From assembly GCF_004022215.1 (NCBI RefSeq), contig NZ_SAUZ01000011.1, positions 106,396-170,395 on the forward strand: 64,000 nucleotides of DNA, written 5' to 3'. A model generated the notes under the pieces. It did no database searches. It worked only from the letters and a program-made list of their open reading frames with translations, and was not told the origin of the DNA. The position numbers were made by a program, and so were the translations under genes. The stretch comes from Paenirhodobacter populi. Its GTDB lineage: Bacteria > Pseudomonadota > Alphaproteobacteria > Rhodobacterales > Rhodobacteraceae. This document shows positions 1 to 8,607 of this stretch, piece after piece. Positions within the stretch are counted from its first letter, which is position 1; every line of letters begins with the position of its first letter.

Positions 1-2
1 AC

Positions 3-143
3 CTCGTATTCAAAGCGCCCGCTGGACGCGAAGGCTGCATTTTCGTGAATATGAGCGACGTATTCGACAGAGTCGTAGTTCGCGTGGGCTATCGCCCCGT
101 CGAGGTTCTCGGGATCGCTTATCCGAAGGGGGCCACCGCCTGA
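3..143 (+). CDS. 3' end of an unidentified ORF (partial at window edge)
   Basis: An open frame enters from the left edge and stops with TGA at 141-143, overlapping the next ATG as TGATG, so the two are probably translationally coupled. The visible tail ends in VEVLGIAYPKGATA. An internal ATG at 51 (MSDVFDRVVV) could start a 30-residue peptide, but it has no good ribosome binding site. I recognise no family. Context (a small DNA-binding-like protein and an integrase follow directly) suggests a small gene of an integrated element. Confidence 0.4.
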   Translation, partial: LVFKAPAGREGCIFVNMSDVFDRVVVRVGYRPVEVLGIAYPKGATA

Positions 144-352
144 TGAGCCGCGTGCCCCCCTTCTATGTGAACGAGAAGAACGCCGCCGCCCTGCTGGATA
201 TGGGCGTCGCGGAGTTCCGTTCGCATGTGGAGGCGGGACACCTTCCGCGTGGCCGGGAAATCGCCCCCGGTGCGATTCGGTGGAGTGCCGAGGCCCTGCG
301 CATGATCGGGAACGGTGACGCGGTGGAAGGGATGGGAGGCGTGCAATGGTGA
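143..352 (+). CDS. Small helix-turn-helix/excisionase-like protein
   Basis: A 69-residue protein beginning MSRVPPFYVNEKNAAALLDM. The pattern of an aromatic start, a helix with AALLDMGVAEFRSHV and then a basic strand (GHLPRGREIAPGAIRW) resembles the winged-helix excisionase/AlpA-type proteins that bend DNA at attachment sites or regulate integrase. It overlaps the upstream stop by one base, and its TGA (350-352) overlaps the integrase start as ATGGTGA, so the three frames look like one operon. Family membership is inferred from size, layout and helix pattern, not from a strong motif. It could equally be a small phage transcription regulator. Confidence 0.55.
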   Translation: MSRVPPFYVNEKNAAALLDMGVAEFRSHVEAGHLPRGREIAPGAIRWSAEALRMIGNGDAVEGMGGVQW

Positions 353-1344
353 AAAAATACTTGTGGAGGCACCCCTCGGGACGCATCTATTTCCGCAAGA
401 AGGGCATGAAGCTGATCCGCATCGATGCCCACGAGGGCACGGAAGCGTTCGATCAGCAGTATTGGGAAATCCTGACCGGAAAGCGGTTCGAGGCGAAAAC
501 CTCATGGGCCGCGCTGATGGATGACTACCGGACCTCGGATCGCTGGACGAGCCTCAAGCCCCGCACGCGCTCGGACTACGACAGGGTGATGGACTACCTG
601 CGCGAAAAGATCGGCACCCGGGACGTGAAGGCGCTGAGCCGCTCCGATGTGATCGCGGCGCAGAAGGCGAACGCGCACCGCACCCGGTTTGCGAACTACA
701 TCCCCCAGATGCTCGTGGTTCTCTGCGAACACGCGATTGACCTGGGGTGGATCCAGAACAATCCGGCGAAAGGTGTCCGCGCGCTCAAGACGCCCACTGA
801 GCGGAAGAAAGAACATCTGCCTTGGCCCGATTGGGCGGTGGACAAGTTCCGGGCCGAGGCCAAGCCGCTTCCCCGTCTGATCTTCGAGATCGGCGTGGGC
901 AGTGTCCAGCGCCCCGGCGACTGGGTGGGCTTCCGGTGGGGTGACTATGACGGCGATTCCCTCACCCTGCGTCAGAACAAGACCGACAAGCCGCTGGTGC
1001 TGCCCTGCACTGCGAACCTCAAGGCCGCGTTGGACTGCGCCAAGGCGTCGCTCGGCGCCGTGCCGATCGCCGCCCGTTCCATTCTCATCACGCGGGACGG
1101 GAACCCCATGAACTACAACGGCATGTCCCACCTGATGCTTGCCGAGCGTCAGCGCCTCGGGCTTGAGGCCTATGACCTGCATGCCCTGCGCTATCGTGGC
1201 GTGATGGAATTGGCATGGGCAGGCTGCGATGACGACGAGATTGCCGCCTACTCCGGCCACGCCACGAAAAAGATGGTCATCAAGTATGCAGGCGAAGCCC
1301 GCCAGATCGTGCGTGCGCGTCAGGCGCGGGAGAAACGCCAGTGA
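346..1344 (+). CDS. Tyrosine recombinase / phage-type integrase
   Basis: This 332-residue protein has the layout of tyrosine integrases: an N-terminal arm-binding region, a core-binding helical domain at about 50-150 (SYDRV..MDYL) and a catalytic domain. The catalytic set is visible: Arg189 in SVQRPGDW, the HxxR box His279-Arg282 (LHALRY), Gly304-His305 (YSGH) and the nucleophile Tyr314 (KYAGEA). It would mediate site-specific integration and excision of the element extending to the left. The start overlaps the preceding small gene. After the TGA the same frame stays open for 25 codons, so a slightly longer ancestral C-terminus is possible. The attachment site is not identified. Confidence 0.9.
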   Translation: MVKKYLWRHPSGRIYFRKKGMKLIRIDAHEGTEAFDQQYWEILTGKRFEAKTSWAALMDDYRTSDRWTSLKPRTRSDYDRVMDYLREKIGTRDVKALSRSDVIAAQKANAHRTRFANYIPQMLVVLCEHAIDLGWIQNNPAKGVRALKTPTERKKEHLPWPDWAVDKFRAEAKPLPRLIFEIGVGSVQRPGDWVGFRWGDYDGDSLTLRQNKTDKPLVLPCTANLKAALDCAKASLGAVPIAARSILITRDGNPMNYNGMSHLMLAERQRLGLEAYDLHALRYRGVMELAWAGCDDDEIAAYSGHATKKMVIKYAGEARQIVRARQAREKRQ

Positions 1345-1368
1345 ACAGAACAGGCACAGAACAGAAAC

Positions 1369-1414
1369 GTGATACCCTTGGTGATACCCTTGGCGAAGCG
1401 TGCTCCGCCAAGGG
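1369..1414. repeat. Tandem 12-mer and hairpin downstream of the integrase
   Basis: GTGATACCCTTG occurs twice in perfect tandem at 1369-1380 and 1381-1392. The second unit runs into a 9-bp inverted repeat, CCCTTGGCG (1387-1395) and CGCCAAGGG (1406-1414), with a 10-base loop. No T-run follows, so this is not a typical terminator. The place, directly after the integrase stop and at the junction with unrelated minus-strand genes, fits an attachment-site or recombinase-binding region; that is inference. Confidence 0.4.
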
Positions 1415-1452
1415 ACTGAATTATATGAATATTGACCGGGAAAAGATGCCCG

Positions 1453-3744
1453 TCAGTTCGGATTGTCCATCCGCAGCACCATCTGCACCCGCCCGATCGC
1501 CGGCTCCGGCCAGTTCAGCGTCACGTTTCGCCGGGCGGTGCCCTGCTCGACCTGAACGAAGGGCATTCCCGTCACGCGCGCGCCCGCGCCATTGGTGATC
1601 GGCCCCTCGCTGACCACGCTTTCGACATTCCGCGCCCAGCCGGCGAAGGGCAGATAGGCCCCCGCCGCAACGGTCCAGACCGACTGCGCCGTGGCCTGGT
1701 TCACCTCGACCATCACCGGATTCGCGGTCAGCTGGTTCACCCCGTTGAACGCGTTCCCCGAGAACCGCACATTGCGCATCCTCTCGTTGTCGAGCGTGGC
1801 GAAGGTCGTATCCACCGCCTCGATCCGGTCGATGGTGCAGTCGACGGTGCGGAACACGTTGCCGGACACGTTCAGACCATGGATGAAATGCCCCGCGCCA
1901 TAAGGCTTCACCGAGAACCAGGTGAACCAGGACGTGGTGCGGATACAGACGAAGGTGTTGCCCGTCACCGTCAGCCCGCCAAAGGAATATTCCGTCCCGA
2001 ACTTCGGATCCGGCGCATATTCGTTGGTCCATTCGATGGTCGAATTGTCGATGTAATTGCCCGTCACCGCCGATTGCACGTTCGGCTGGCAGAAGACCAG
2101 CCCCGGCAGCCGCGGCCCCAGCGTCGTGTCATCCCCCTGGAACCAGTGCGAACCGACAATCAGATGCCCCGTCCCGGCCAGCAGCATCGTATGGCGGAAC
2201 CGCACAAAGCGGCTTTCGCGGATCTTCACGTCATTCGCATTGACGTTGAGCGCGATGGACACCCGCTCGGGCGCCGCCACCGTCATTTCATTCGACAGGA
2301 ACTGGCAGCGGTCCACCAGCAGATCCTGACAGCCGCGCCCGATCGAGGTGATGCCCTTGTCCTTCGGCCGCACCACGTAGCAATCGCGGATCTGGAACAT
2401 CTCGCCCGAGGGCGGCAGCATGATGCAGCTTGCCGCGCCATTGCACAGGAATTCGACGTCATCGATGTTGAACCGGTCGAGCTTCGCCAGCCCGGAAAAA
2501 TCCAGCACATATTTGTGCCGGGTGAAGGTCAGCACCTGCGTCCCCGAGCCACCGTAGAACGGCTGCGACAGCGTGAGCGAGCCCGCCCCCACATCCACCG
2601 CCAGCACATAGACCTCGCGCCCGACGCCGGTGCCGGTCACCCGCGCGCCGACGGGGATATTGGCGATATTCGCCACATTGGTCAGCACCTTGGGGTTCAG
2701 CGTCGAATAGGTCGCCTGCGAGGTCACGACCGTGTCGTTCCACGCCGTCCCCTCGATGATGTTGAACTGACCGTTGCGCAGCACCCTCCGGTTCGAGAAA
2801 GAGGTGATGTCGGGTGCCAGCGCCTTGACGTCGATCGGCTCGGTCACCTCGATGCGCCGCCCCTTGAGGTCGAGCGTGTTGTGGTCGGTATAGGCGAACA
2901 GCGCCTGCAGGGCCTTCTTGAAGCCCAGAAGCTCGTTGCCGAAGGCCGCGGCATAGGTCGGGAAATCGTAGCTCCCCTGCAAGATCAGGCGCGCCGCGAC
3001 CGGCATTGCCACCGTTCCCGCAAACCGCACCGGGGCGGTGATCGTCAGGCTGCTGCCGATATAGTATTTTCCCGCCGGCACCACGATCGAGCGCCCGTTC
3101 GCGGCCGCATCCGCCGCGGCGAAGGCCGCGCGGTCATTGGTCACGCCGTCGCCCTTTGCGCCATAGTCGCGCACGTCGACCCAATCCATCATCGTGCGCA
3201 GGAAGACGTCGGTCACATCCTCGATCTGGATATCGTCGATCCGCACGACGCCGCCGTTCAGCCCGATCAGGTCGAGCCCGAAATGGCCATAGGCCGGCGC
3301 GGTGCCCCAGACCATGTCCACCCCGCCCCGCGCACCGGTGCCGACGATCGCCGAAACGGTGGTGACCCGGCCGTAATCCGACAGGGTGACGGTGCTGCCG
3401 ACCTCGGTCAGCCCGCCGACATGCGCGCCCGCGGCATTGACCGCATATCCCGCGATCCGCACATTCGGACGGTTGCCGCTCATCGCCTTGAGCCGCGCGG
3501 TGATCCGCAGATAGCAGCCGGGCAGGATCGGCGTCTGCCCCATGTAGCGCAGCTTTTCCGTGCCGAGCGTCTTCACCAGTTCAAGACAGGAACCGAAATC
3601 GGGATCCGCCGCCACGACCGCCGCCGTGCCGGAGCCAAGATAGGTCGCCGATCCCGGCAGACCGTCCTCCCGCGACCATACGCCCAGACCCGCCTCGAAT
3701 GCGGGTGGCATCAGTGCCAGCCCGTCGGTAACCGCCATGTTCAT
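1453..3744 (-). CDS. Right-handed beta-helix protein, pectate-lyase-3/GH28-related, tail-fibre-like
   Basis: This 763-residue protein starts at ATG 3744, behind AAAGGGGAA. Residues 1-190 look like a beta-rich attachment or carbohydrate-binding region. The segment VRDYGAKGDGVTNDRAAF, about residue 205, is the typical entry to a pectate-lyase-3/GH28-type parallel beta-helix, followed by many short strand-turn repeats (VTGNYIDNS, LNVSGNVF, VRFSGNAF) and a beta-rich C-terminus. There is no signal peptide. Such proteins are phage tail spikes or fibres, or polysaccharide-binding enzymes. It lies opposite the integrase and on the same strand as lysK. One possibility, inferred only, is an unlinked tail-fibre gene of a gene transfer agent (Rcc00171 type). 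Confidence 0.7.
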   Translation of the reverse strand: MNMAVTDGLALMPPAFEAGLGVWSREDGLPGSATYLGSGTAAVVAADPDFGSCLELVKTLGTEKLRYMGQTPILPGCYLRITARLKAMSGNRPNVRIAGYAVNAAGAHVGGLTEVGSTVTLSDYGRVTTVSAIVGTGARGGVDMVWGTAPAYGHFGLDLIGLNGGVVRIDDIQIEDVTDVFLRTMMDWVDVRDYGAKGDGVTNDRAAFAAADAAANGRSIVVPAGKYYIGSSLTITAPVRFAGTVAMPVAARLILQGSYDFPTYAAAFGNELLGFKKALQALFAYTDHNTLDLKGRRIEVTEPIDVKALAPDITSFSNRRVLRNGQFNIIEGTAWNDTVVTSQATYSTLNPKVLTNVANIANIPVGARVTGTGVGREVYVLAVDVGAGSLTLSQPFYGGSGTQVLTFTRHKYVLDFSGLAKLDRFNIDDVEFLCNGAASCIMLPPSGEMFQIRDCYVVRPKDKGITSIGRGCQDLLVDRCQFLSNEMTVAAPERVSIALNVNANDVKIRESRFVRFRHTMLLAGTGHLIVGSHWFQGDDTTLGPRLPGLVFCQPNVQSAVTGNYIDNSTIEWTNEYAPDPKFGTEYSFGGLTVTGNTFVCIRTTSWFTWFSVKPYGAGHFIHGLNVSGNVFRTVDCTIDRIEAVDTTFATLDNERMRNVRFSGNAFNGVNQLTANPVMVEVNQATAQSVWTVAAGAYLPFAGWARNVESVVSEGPITNGAGARVTGMPFVQVEQGTARRNVTLNWPEPAIGRVQMVLRMDNPN

Positions 3745-3871
3745 CCACGTTCCCCTTTGCGCTGCGCCTGGGCCAAACCGGACCCCGACGCCGGACCGAT
3801 GCCCGGATCGCGCAAAAGGTGCGTCGAAAGCGTTGAGAAGCACTGAGACGACCGAACGCCGGAAATGACAA

Positions 3872-3899
3872 AACGCCCGGCGCGGAGCCGGGCGTTTTT
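3872..3899. terminator. Strong Rho-independent terminator
   Basis: A perfect 10-bp stem (AACGCCCGGC at 3872-3881, GCCGGGCGTT at 3887-3896) with a 5-base loop GCGGA is followed by TTTTT on the plus strand, and AA precedes it for the minus strand. It lies in the 325-base gap 3745-4069, which otherwise holds only repeat copy 1 and an AT-rich stretch (about 4028-4050). It could end transcription coming from lysK or act bidirectionally. Confidence 0.75.
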
Positions 3900-3942
3900 G
3901 TGGCGCATTCAGAAACGGGACCGTGATACGCGCGGAGGACGC

Positions 3943-4000
3943 GCAGGGGGCGCTGCCCCCTCGGCCGTTCCGGCCTCACCCCCGGGATATTTATGGAAAC
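3943..4000 (+). repeat. Dispersed intergenic repeat, copy 1
   Basis: This is a full copy of the family found nine times in the window. Hairpin A is GGGGGC-GCT-GCCCCC; hairpin B is GGCCG-TTC-CGGCC; then comes the core CCCCCGGGATATTTATGGAA. The core end points at the 3' end of lysK, 70 bases away. Confidence 0.85.
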
Positions 4001-4069
4001 GCGATGGGGAGGACGACCGCACAGACGATTTTAAATATAGTTTTATCGCAATAGGTTGCGCGGCGATCT

Positions 4070-5677
4070 TCAAGCGCCCGCCAATTCCCCGGTCAGCGCC
4101 CTTTCGATCAGCGCGATGCTTTCCTTCACGCCGTAAAGCGCGATGAACCCGCCGAAACGCGGCCCCTGCGACTGCCCCAGAAGCACCTCATACAGCGCCG
4201 TGAACCAGTCGCGCAGCGGCTCGAATCCATGCTCCTTGCCGACCGCGAAGACGATGGTCTGCAAGCCCTCGGCCGGATCGTCCTCGAAGATCTCGGCCAG
4301 CGGCAGGTCGGGCAGCGCCTTCAGCCGGGCCACCAGATCCTCCATCGCCGCGCGTTCCTTGTCCGAGGGCAACCGGAACGTCCGCGTCGGCGCCACGAAA
4401 TCGTTGAAATAGCGCACCGCGAAGCCCGCCGCCTGATCCAGATCCGGGTTCGCCTCCGGCGTCGCCTCGGGCGCATAGCGGCGCATGAAGCCCCAGAGCG
4501 TGTCCTTGTCCTTCGCCCCGGATACCGAGGCGAGGTTCAGCAGCATCGCGAACGGCACCACCATCGTCGATTTCGGCGGCTGGCCGCCGTGGATGTGCCA
4601 GACCGGATTGTCGATCTGCTTGTCCAGCGGCTGCGCCTCGAACGCCCGCAACTGCTGGTGATATTCGTCCACGGCCTTGGGGATCACGTCCCACCACAGC
4701 CGTTTCGCCGTCTTCGGCTTCTGATACATGAAATAACCAAGGCTCTCGGTCGCCGCATAGGTCAGCCACTCGTCGATGGTCAGCCCGTTGCCCTTGGACT
4801 TCGAGATCTTCTCGCCCTGCTCGTCCAGGAACAGCTCATAGACGAAATGCTCGGGCGCGCGGCCCCCCAGCACCCGGCAGATCCCGTCATAGATCGGCGT
4901 GTTCGAGCTGTGATCCTTGCCATACATCTCGAAATCGACGCCAAGCGCCGCCCAACGCATGCCGAAATCCGGCTTCCATTGCAGCTTCACATGGCCGCCC
5001 GTCACCGGCAGCGTCCATTCCCGCCCGTCCTCGTCGTCGAAGGTCACGGTGCCGGCCTTGGCATCCACATGCTTCATCGGCACATAAAGGACCCGCCCCG
5101 TTTCCGGGTGGATCGGCAGGAAGCAGGAATAGCTCTGCTGGCGTTCCTCGCGCAGCGACTTCAGCATGATCGCCATGATGTCGTCATACTTCTCGCAGCA
5201 GCGGATCAGCCAGTCGTCGAACTTGCCCGATTTGTAATATTCCGTCGAAGAGGCGAATTCGTATTCAAACCCGAACGTGTCCAAAAACCGGCGCAGCATG
5301 GCGTTGTTATGCGCCCCGAAGCTCGGATATTCGCCGAAGGGATCGGGCACCGAGGTCAGCGGCTTCTGGATATTCGCGCGCAGCATCTCCTGCTGCGGGA
5401 CATTCTCCGGCACCTTGCGCATGCCGTCCATGTCGTCCGAGAAACACAGAAGCTTCGTCGGGATGTCGGAAATGATCCCGAACGCCCGACGGATCATCGT
5501 CGTGCGCGCGACCTCGCCGAAGGTGCCGATATGCGGCAGGCCCGAGGGGCCGTAGCCCGTCTCGAACAGCACATAGCCCTTTTCCGGCGGCGCTTTTTCA
5601 TACCGTTTCAGAACCCGGCGCGCTTCCTCGAAAGGCCAGGCTTTGGAGTTCATCGCAGCGTCGCGCAGGGTCGTCAT
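4070..5677 (-). CDS. lysK: Lysine--tRNA ligase, class I (LysK)
   Basis: Attaches lysine to tRNA-Lys in the cytoplasm. The 535-residue protein is a class I synthetase, the type used by archaea and many alphaproteobacteria instead of the class II LysS. Visible signatures are the HIGH-like HIGTF at about 49-53 in the Rossmann fold and the KMSKS-like KISKSKG at 290-296; the C-terminal part is a helix-rich anticodon-binding domain. The start chosen is ATG 5677 behind GAGAGGTGACC; an upstream frame extension to 5719 lacks a better site. A terB-like gene is divergent. No second lysyl-tRNA synthetase is seen in the window. Confidence 0.95.
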   Translation of the reverse strand: MTTLRDAAMNSKAWPFEEARRVLKRYEKAPPEKGYVLFETGYGPSGLPHIGTFGEVARTTMIRRAFGIISDIPTKLLCFSDDMDGMRKVPENVPQQEMLRANIQKPLTSVPDPFGEYPSFGAHNNAMLRRFLDTFGFEYEFASSTEYYKSGKFDDWLIRCCEKYDDIMAIMLKSLREERQQSYSCFLPIHPETGRVLYVPMKHVDAKAGTVTFDDEDGREWTLPVTGGHVKLQWKPDFGMRWAALGVDFEMYGKDHSSNTPIYDGICRVLGGRAPEHFVYELFLDEQGEKISKSKGNGLTIDEWLTYAATESLGYFMYQKPKTAKRLWWDVIPKAVDEYHQQLRAFEAQPLDKQIDNPVWHIHGGQPPKSTMVVPFAMLLNLASVSGAKDKDTLWGFMRRYAPEATPEANPDLDQAAGFAVRYFNDFVAPTRTFRLPSDKERAAMEDLVARLKALPDLPLAEIFEDDPAEGLQTIVFAVGKEHGFEPLRDWFTALYEVLLGQSQGPRFGGFIALYGVKESIALIERALTGELAGA

Positions 5678-5797
5678 GGTCACCTCTCGGGGCGCCCCAT
5701 GCGCCCTCACGCGCCTCACCTATTGAACGCCCCGGCAATCGTCAATAATTCTTGGGCGAAAATCCCGGAAAGGCCCGGGTCCACGAAAGGATTGCCC

Positions 5798-6226
5798 GTG
5801 ACCGATACCCTCCCCTCGCTTTCCCCGCAGGATGCGCTGATCGCCGTGATGGTGGCGGTTTCCGCCTCGGACAGCAATATCCGCACCTCGGAACTCGTCG
5901 CGATCGAGCGCACGGTAAACCACATGCCGGTCTTCGCCGGTTACGACATCGACCGGATGCGCGTCGTCGCCCAGACCGTCTATTCCCTGTTCGAGGAGGA
6001 AGAGGGGATCGAGGCGCTGTTCGGCCTCGTCCGCGACGCGCTGCCCGAAAAGCTGTTCGAGACCGCCTATGCGCTGGCCTGCGACGTGGCCGCGGCGGAT
6101 GGCCGACTGTATCAGGCCGAACTCCGCATGCTCGAGGAAATCCGCGGCGAGCTGGCCGTGGACCGGCTGCACGCCGCCGCCATCGAATGGAGCGCCCGTG
6201 TCCGCCACATGCGGCTTCAGGCGTAA
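5798..6226 (+). CDS. TerB-family protein (tellurite-resistance-like, DjlA-type helical domain)
   Basis: A 142-residue all-helical cytoplasmic protein. The pattern DALIAVMVAVSASDSNIRTSEL, then VAAADGRLYQAELRMLEEI, gives the two acidic metal-binding-like helix turns typical of TerB/co-chaperone DjlA N-terminal domains. The start is GTG 5798 with GAAAGGA just upstream; no ATG in frame fits. It is divergent from lysK, and its 3' end overlaps that of dacB by 10 bases, so the two are convergent. TerB domains are linked to stress and membrane-associated responses. The specific role here is unknown, and no other ter genes are present. Confidence 0.8.
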   Translation: MTDTLPSLSPQDALIAVMVAVSASDSNIRTSELVAIERTVNHMPVFAGYDIDRMRVVAQTVYSLFEEEEGIEALFGLVRDALPEKLFETAYALACDVAAADGRLYQAELRMLEEIRGELAVDRLHAAAIEWSARVRHMRLQA

Positions 6227-7659
6227 AGCGTCCCCCAGCGTTCCAGAAGGCCGCTTTGCAGGATCTTGGACCGCGCGACCCATGCCTTGCCGCCCGGCGG
6301 ATCCTCGACCCCGATCGCCTGCGCGCGCCGTTTCAGATCCCCGGTGAAGATCGCAAAGACCAGATCGCGCCCGCCCGGCGCGGTCACATAGCCGGTGAGG
6401 GTCGAGACGAAGTTCAGCGTGCCGGTCTTCGCCGCGACCTGCACTGGCCCCGCCTGCGTCGGCCGCCCCTGCGCGTCGCGCAGCGCGAAAGGCTTCATCA
6501 GCCCCTTCAGCCCGGCCTTGGGGCCGAGCAGCACCACCGCCTGCGCCATTTCCAGCGGCGCGATCCGGTTGTCCGTCCCAAGTCCGGAATGATCGACCAG
6601 CCGCGCCGTCCCGCCGCCCATGCGGCCGCGCAGCCAGGCGCTCATCGCCGAGCCCGAGGCCCCGCGCGTCGCCGTCTGCCCGCGGCGGAGCGTGGCCGTC
6701 ATCCCCACCGTCTCCGCCGTCAGGTTGGTCGAATATTTCAGCATGTCGCGCAGCAGCACCGGCAGCGCGTCCGAGCCCCGCTCGACCAGCAGCGTGCCCT
6801 GCGGCAGACCGCCCACCCGTTCCGGCATGGGCAGCGCGATCCCCTGCGCGCGGGCCAGCGTCTGGAACACGTCGCCCGCATAGCCCACCGGATCGCGCAC
6901 CGGCAGCCAGCGGCTCCCCGAGGCGCCAAGCGCGCCTTGCGCCACCGTCCATGCCTCGCGCCCCTGCCCGCGCTTGTAGGTGAACAGCGGGCTCTGCCGC
7001 TGCGCCACCGCGACGCTGGCCGTGTAGACCTTGGGCACCGCCGTCCGCCCGCGCGCATCCATCGACAGCGCATAGCCCGAGGCCGCGCGCTTCCATTCGA
7101 AATAGACCCGGTTGTAGTTCAGGTTCAGCCCGGAAATCGCCGGGTTGTAGCCCGCATAGACCGGCTGATCATCGGCGATCTGTTCGGCATAGGGCAGGCT
7201 CGCGCCGAAGACCAGATAGCGCCCGGTCACCCCGATGATCCCCCGCCGCGCAAGCTGCGCCGCCATATCCGCGAGATCATCCGTCGAGAGCGTCGGGTCA
7301 CCGCCCCCCGCCAGAATCAGATCGCCGCGGATCTTGCCGCCCGACACCGGCCCCGTCGCGATCAGCCGCGTTGGAAAACGCCAGCTGGAGCCGAGCGTTT
7401 CCAACGCGTAAAGCGTCGTGATCGTCTTGACCGTCGAGGCGGGGGGCATGGCGCGATCGGCGCCTTGCGCCTCCAGCACCTTGCCGGTGCGCGGATCGAC
7501 GACGGCGAAGCCCACCTCGCCCGAGAGTTGTGCCGCCGCCAGAAGGTCGGACACCGATCCGACGCGGACCGTCGCCGCCTGCGACCAGCCCGCCCGCGGC
7601 AATGTCCATGCCATCGCACCGCCCGCCAGCGCCCCGAGCGCCCCCCGTCTTGTCAGCAT
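6217..7659 (-). CDS. dacB: D-alanyl-D-alanine carboxypeptidase/endopeptidase (PBP4, peptidase S13)
   Basis: Periplasmic penicillin-binding protein that trims or cleaves peptidoglycan cross-links. The 480-residue protein shows all three S13 motifs: the catalytic SxxK (Ser75-Lys78 in PPASTVKT), SxN in YSTNLTAE, and KTG in AAKTGTLNF. The start at ATG 7659 yields LTRRGALGAL, a twin-arginine-like signal, and a predicted cut after about GWSQA, so export may be by Tat rather than Sec. Upstream in-frame codons to 7737 would put a long basic leader before it and are less likely. The size is normal for DacB. Confidence 0.93.
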   Translation of the reverse strand: MLTRRGALGALAGGAMAWTLPRAGWSQAATVRVGSVSDLLAAAQLSGEVGFAVVDPRTGKVLEAQGADRAMPPASTVKTITTLYALETLGSSWRFPTRLIATGPVSGGKIRGDLILAGGGDPTLSTDDLADMAAQLARRGIIGVTGRYLVFGASLPYAEQIADDQPVYAGYNPAISGLNLNYNRVYFEWKRAASGYALSMDARGRTAVPKVYTASVAVAQRQSPLFTYKRGQGREAWTVAQGALGASGSRWLPVRDPVGYAGDVFQTLARAQGIALPMPERVGGLPQGTLLVERGSDALPVLLRDMLKYSTNLTAETVGMTATLRRGQTATRGASGSAMSAWLRGRMGGGTARLVDHSGLGTDNRIAPLEMAQAVVLLGPKAGLKGLMKPFALRDAQGRPTQAGPVQVAAKTGTLNFVSTLTGYVTAPGGRDLVFAIFTGDLKRRAQAIGVEDPPGGKAWVARSKILQSGLLERWGTLYA

Positions 7660-7812
7660 GTCCGTCCCGGCCCTCGCCCAGATTCCGCGCCCGCCCGGCG
7701 CCATGGTCATCTTGCGCCTGCGGCAACCGGCCTTCAAGCCATGTCAGTCTGCGGCAGGGTGGTTAAGGATATGTTTCGGGATCAAAGCCACCGCGACGCG
7801 GGGCTGAGAGGG

Positions 7813-7882
7813 CGCAAGGGGGCCAGCCCCCTCGCCGGCGGAGCCGGCTCACCCCCGGGATATTTATGGAAAAACGACGGCA
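7813..7882 (+). repeat. Dispersed intergenic repeat, copy 2
   Basis: Full copy. Hairpin A is AGGGGGC-CA-GCCCCCT, hairpin B is GCCGGC-GGA-GCCGGC, then the core with tail GGAAAAACGACGGC. It lies between dacB and nadD; the core points at the nadD stop, 32 bases away. Confidence 0.85.
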
Positions 7883-7913
7883 GGAAGGCGCTCGGAATGC
7901 CGAGGCGGGGCCT

Positions 7914-8522
7914 TCAGATCCGGCCGTGCCAGCCGCCGTTCGCCCGGATCGCCGAGGAGGAAAGGTCCGACATCGGGATCTGCACGAAGCACCATGCGGG
8001 CAGCAGCGCCTCGGGCAGGCGCTTCGCCTGTGCGGCATCGAGCCGCGCTGAGGCATAGATCCGCGCCGCACGCGCATGGCGGACCGCGAGCTGCGCACCC
8101 GGCCGCGCCAGCACGCCCACCGGCACCATCTGCATGATCGCCCGCCAGTTGTCCCAGCGGTCGAATTGCAGCAGATTGTCCGCCCCCATCAGCCAGACGA
8201 AATGCACGCCGGGATAGAGCGCCAGCAGCCGGCGCAGGGTCTGCGCGGTGTAGCGTGTGCCCAGGCGCGCCTCGACATCGGTGATGACCACGCGCGGGTC
8301 GGGCATGATGCGGCGCGCCTCGGCGATGCGCTCGGCCATCGGCGCCGGGCCCTGCGCCTTCAGCGGATTGCCGGGCGACAGCATCCACCACACCCGGTCA
8401 AGCCCGAAGCGGCGCATCGCCTCGCGGGTGATATGGGCATGCCCTTCGTGGGCGGGATCGAACGATCCACCCAGGATGCCGATCCGCATCCCCCGATACG
8501 CAATGGGAAATCCCTCTCTCAT
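7914..8522 (-). CDS. nadD: Nicotinate-nucleotide adenylyltransferase
   Basis: Converts nicotinate mononucleotide and ATP to deamido-NAD in NAD synthesis. The 202-residue protein has the nucleotidyltransferase signature [11 protein letters not shown] (HxGH-type site) at about 18-28 and SSSAIR (ISSTxIR box) near the C-terminus. The start at ATG 8522 gives [11 protein letters not shown] before the Rossmann strand; an internal ATG (MRIGILGG) is possible but would remove a leader that I recall from related Rhodobacter proteins. A dispersed repeat follows its 3' end. In many related genomes nadD lies near rsfS or proA, which are absent here. Confidence 0.94.
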   Translation of the reverse strand: MREGFPIAYRGMRIGILGGSFDPAHEGHAHITREAMRRFGLDRVWWMLSPGNPLKAQGPAPMAERIAEARRIMPDPRVVITDVEARLGTRYTAQTLRRLLALYPGVHFVWLMGADNLLQFDRWDNWRAIMQMVPVGVLARPGAQLAVRHARAARIYASARLDAAQAKRLPEALLPAWCFVQIPMSDLSSSAIRANGGWHGRI

Positions 8523-8607
8523 GCCGGAGCCCTAGCCGATCGTTCGCGGTCTTGGAAGGTGGAATGTGATGCAGCCGCGTCTCGGCAGGCCGCCGCCGCC
8601 GGGGTGG

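Noticed and set aside
1432..3846. 804-residue plus-strand ORF opposite the beta-helix gene
   Set aside because: It mirrors the minus-strand gene, is Arg/His-rich like antisense frames of GC-rich DNA, and has no motif or ribosome site.
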